Assembly (NCBI GenBank): GCA_030151745.1
Contig: JASLDA010000163.1
Coordinates: forward strand, 1-15,133
From: Chitinophagaceae bacterium
GTDB taxonomy: Bacteria; Bacteroidota; Bacteroidia; Chitinophagales; Chitinophagaceae
DNA length: 15,133 nucleotides
Direction of reading: 5' to 3'
Of the stretch, positions 14,927 through 15,133 are shown one piece after another. Numbering within the stretch: the first letter of the stretch is position 1; each line of letters starts with the position of its first letter. The position numbers were made by a program, and so were the translations under genes. The notes beneath the pieces are model-generated. The model ran no database searches, was not told the origin of the DNA, and was given only the letters and a program-made list of their open reading frames with translations.

Positions 14927-15133
14927 TTACAATCCCGATGCTTCCTTTACCTCCTTGCGGAAGGTTTCCAGGTTATCGTAGTTGCTGAATTCAAGTTCCA
15001 GGCCGGCGGCTTCCGCGGCATTGGCCAGGTCCAGCGCCAGCTGCAGCGGCTCGACCTCCTTGCCCTCCAGGCTGATGTCCCAGTCGGTGCCTGCGAGGAT
15101 CTCGTCGTTGTGCATCCCGCTGAGCCAGTTTTC
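14927..15133 (-). CDS. unidentified protein, C-terminal part only (runs off the window)
   Basis: On the minus strand an open frame enters at the window edge and ends with TAA at 14929-14927. The last 68 codons are visible. An internal ATG at 15115 exists, but the frame stays open before it (ENWLSG precedes), so the true start is probably outside. The visible part is acidic and helical (LALDLANAAEAAGLELEF, NLETFRKEVKEAS) and includes the run EILAGTDWDISLEG. I do not recognise the family. It is convergent with the GH43 gene, the stops being 14 bases apart. Confidence 0.65.
   Translation of the reverse strand, partial: ENWLSGMHNDEILAGTDWDISLEGKEVEPLQLALDLANAAEAAGLELEFSNYDNLETFRKEVKEASGL

Noticed and set aside
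1..15133. Defence system, prophage, transposon or CRISPR
   Set aside because: No nuclease-helicase clusters, integrases, transposases, terminal repeats or regular spacers are visible. The only nuclease is housekeeping RNase Y.

Overview
The window reads as chromosome of a high-GC member of the Bacteroidota, most likely Chitinophagaceae or a close relative. The grounds are a type IX secretion (T9SS) sorting domain, the hemagglutinin-like C-terminal module common in Bacteroidota adhesins, a signal-peptide-less NlpC/P60 enzyme of the Bacteroidota type, TAnnTTTG-like elements (TAACTTCG and similar) ahead of several genes, and start codons without clear Shine-Dalgarno sequences. Family-level placement is inference. 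There are no rRNA, tRNA, transposase, phage or CRISPR signatures.

Layout. Positions 1-40 may hold the first 13 codons of a minus-strand gene leaving the window. An AT-rich stretch of about 330 bases leads to a two-gene plus-strand surface locus: a 1813-residue multi-repeat adhesin (370-5811), then after 37 bases a 494-residue T9SS cargo protein (5849-7333), closed by a strong intrinsic terminator. Facing it on the minus strand are a TPR protein (7593-8642) and an NlpC/P60 muropeptide endopeptidase (8823-9641). The endopeptidase is divergent from ribonuclease Y (9788-11425, rny), which has its own terminator. A type II NADH dehydrogenase (11732-13048) follows, convergent with a conserved hypothetical gene (13055-13768). 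That gene is divergent from a secreted GH43-family protein (13884-14912). The window ends inside an unidentified minus-strand gene (14927-15133).

The housekeeping part (RNA turnover, peptidoglycan recycling, respiratory NADH oxidation) is ordinary. The accessory interest lies in the adhesin locus and the GH43 protein. The adhesin carries two SdrD-like modules, six tandem repeats of about 120 residues with two classes of cysteine loop, and a duplicated dockerin-like calcium loop at its C-terminus. The GH43 protein keeps the fold and two catalytic aspartates but seems to have lost the general-acid glutamate and the conserved histidine region, so it may be a pseudoenzyme or binding protein. I see no defence system or other clearly new multi-gene machinery.
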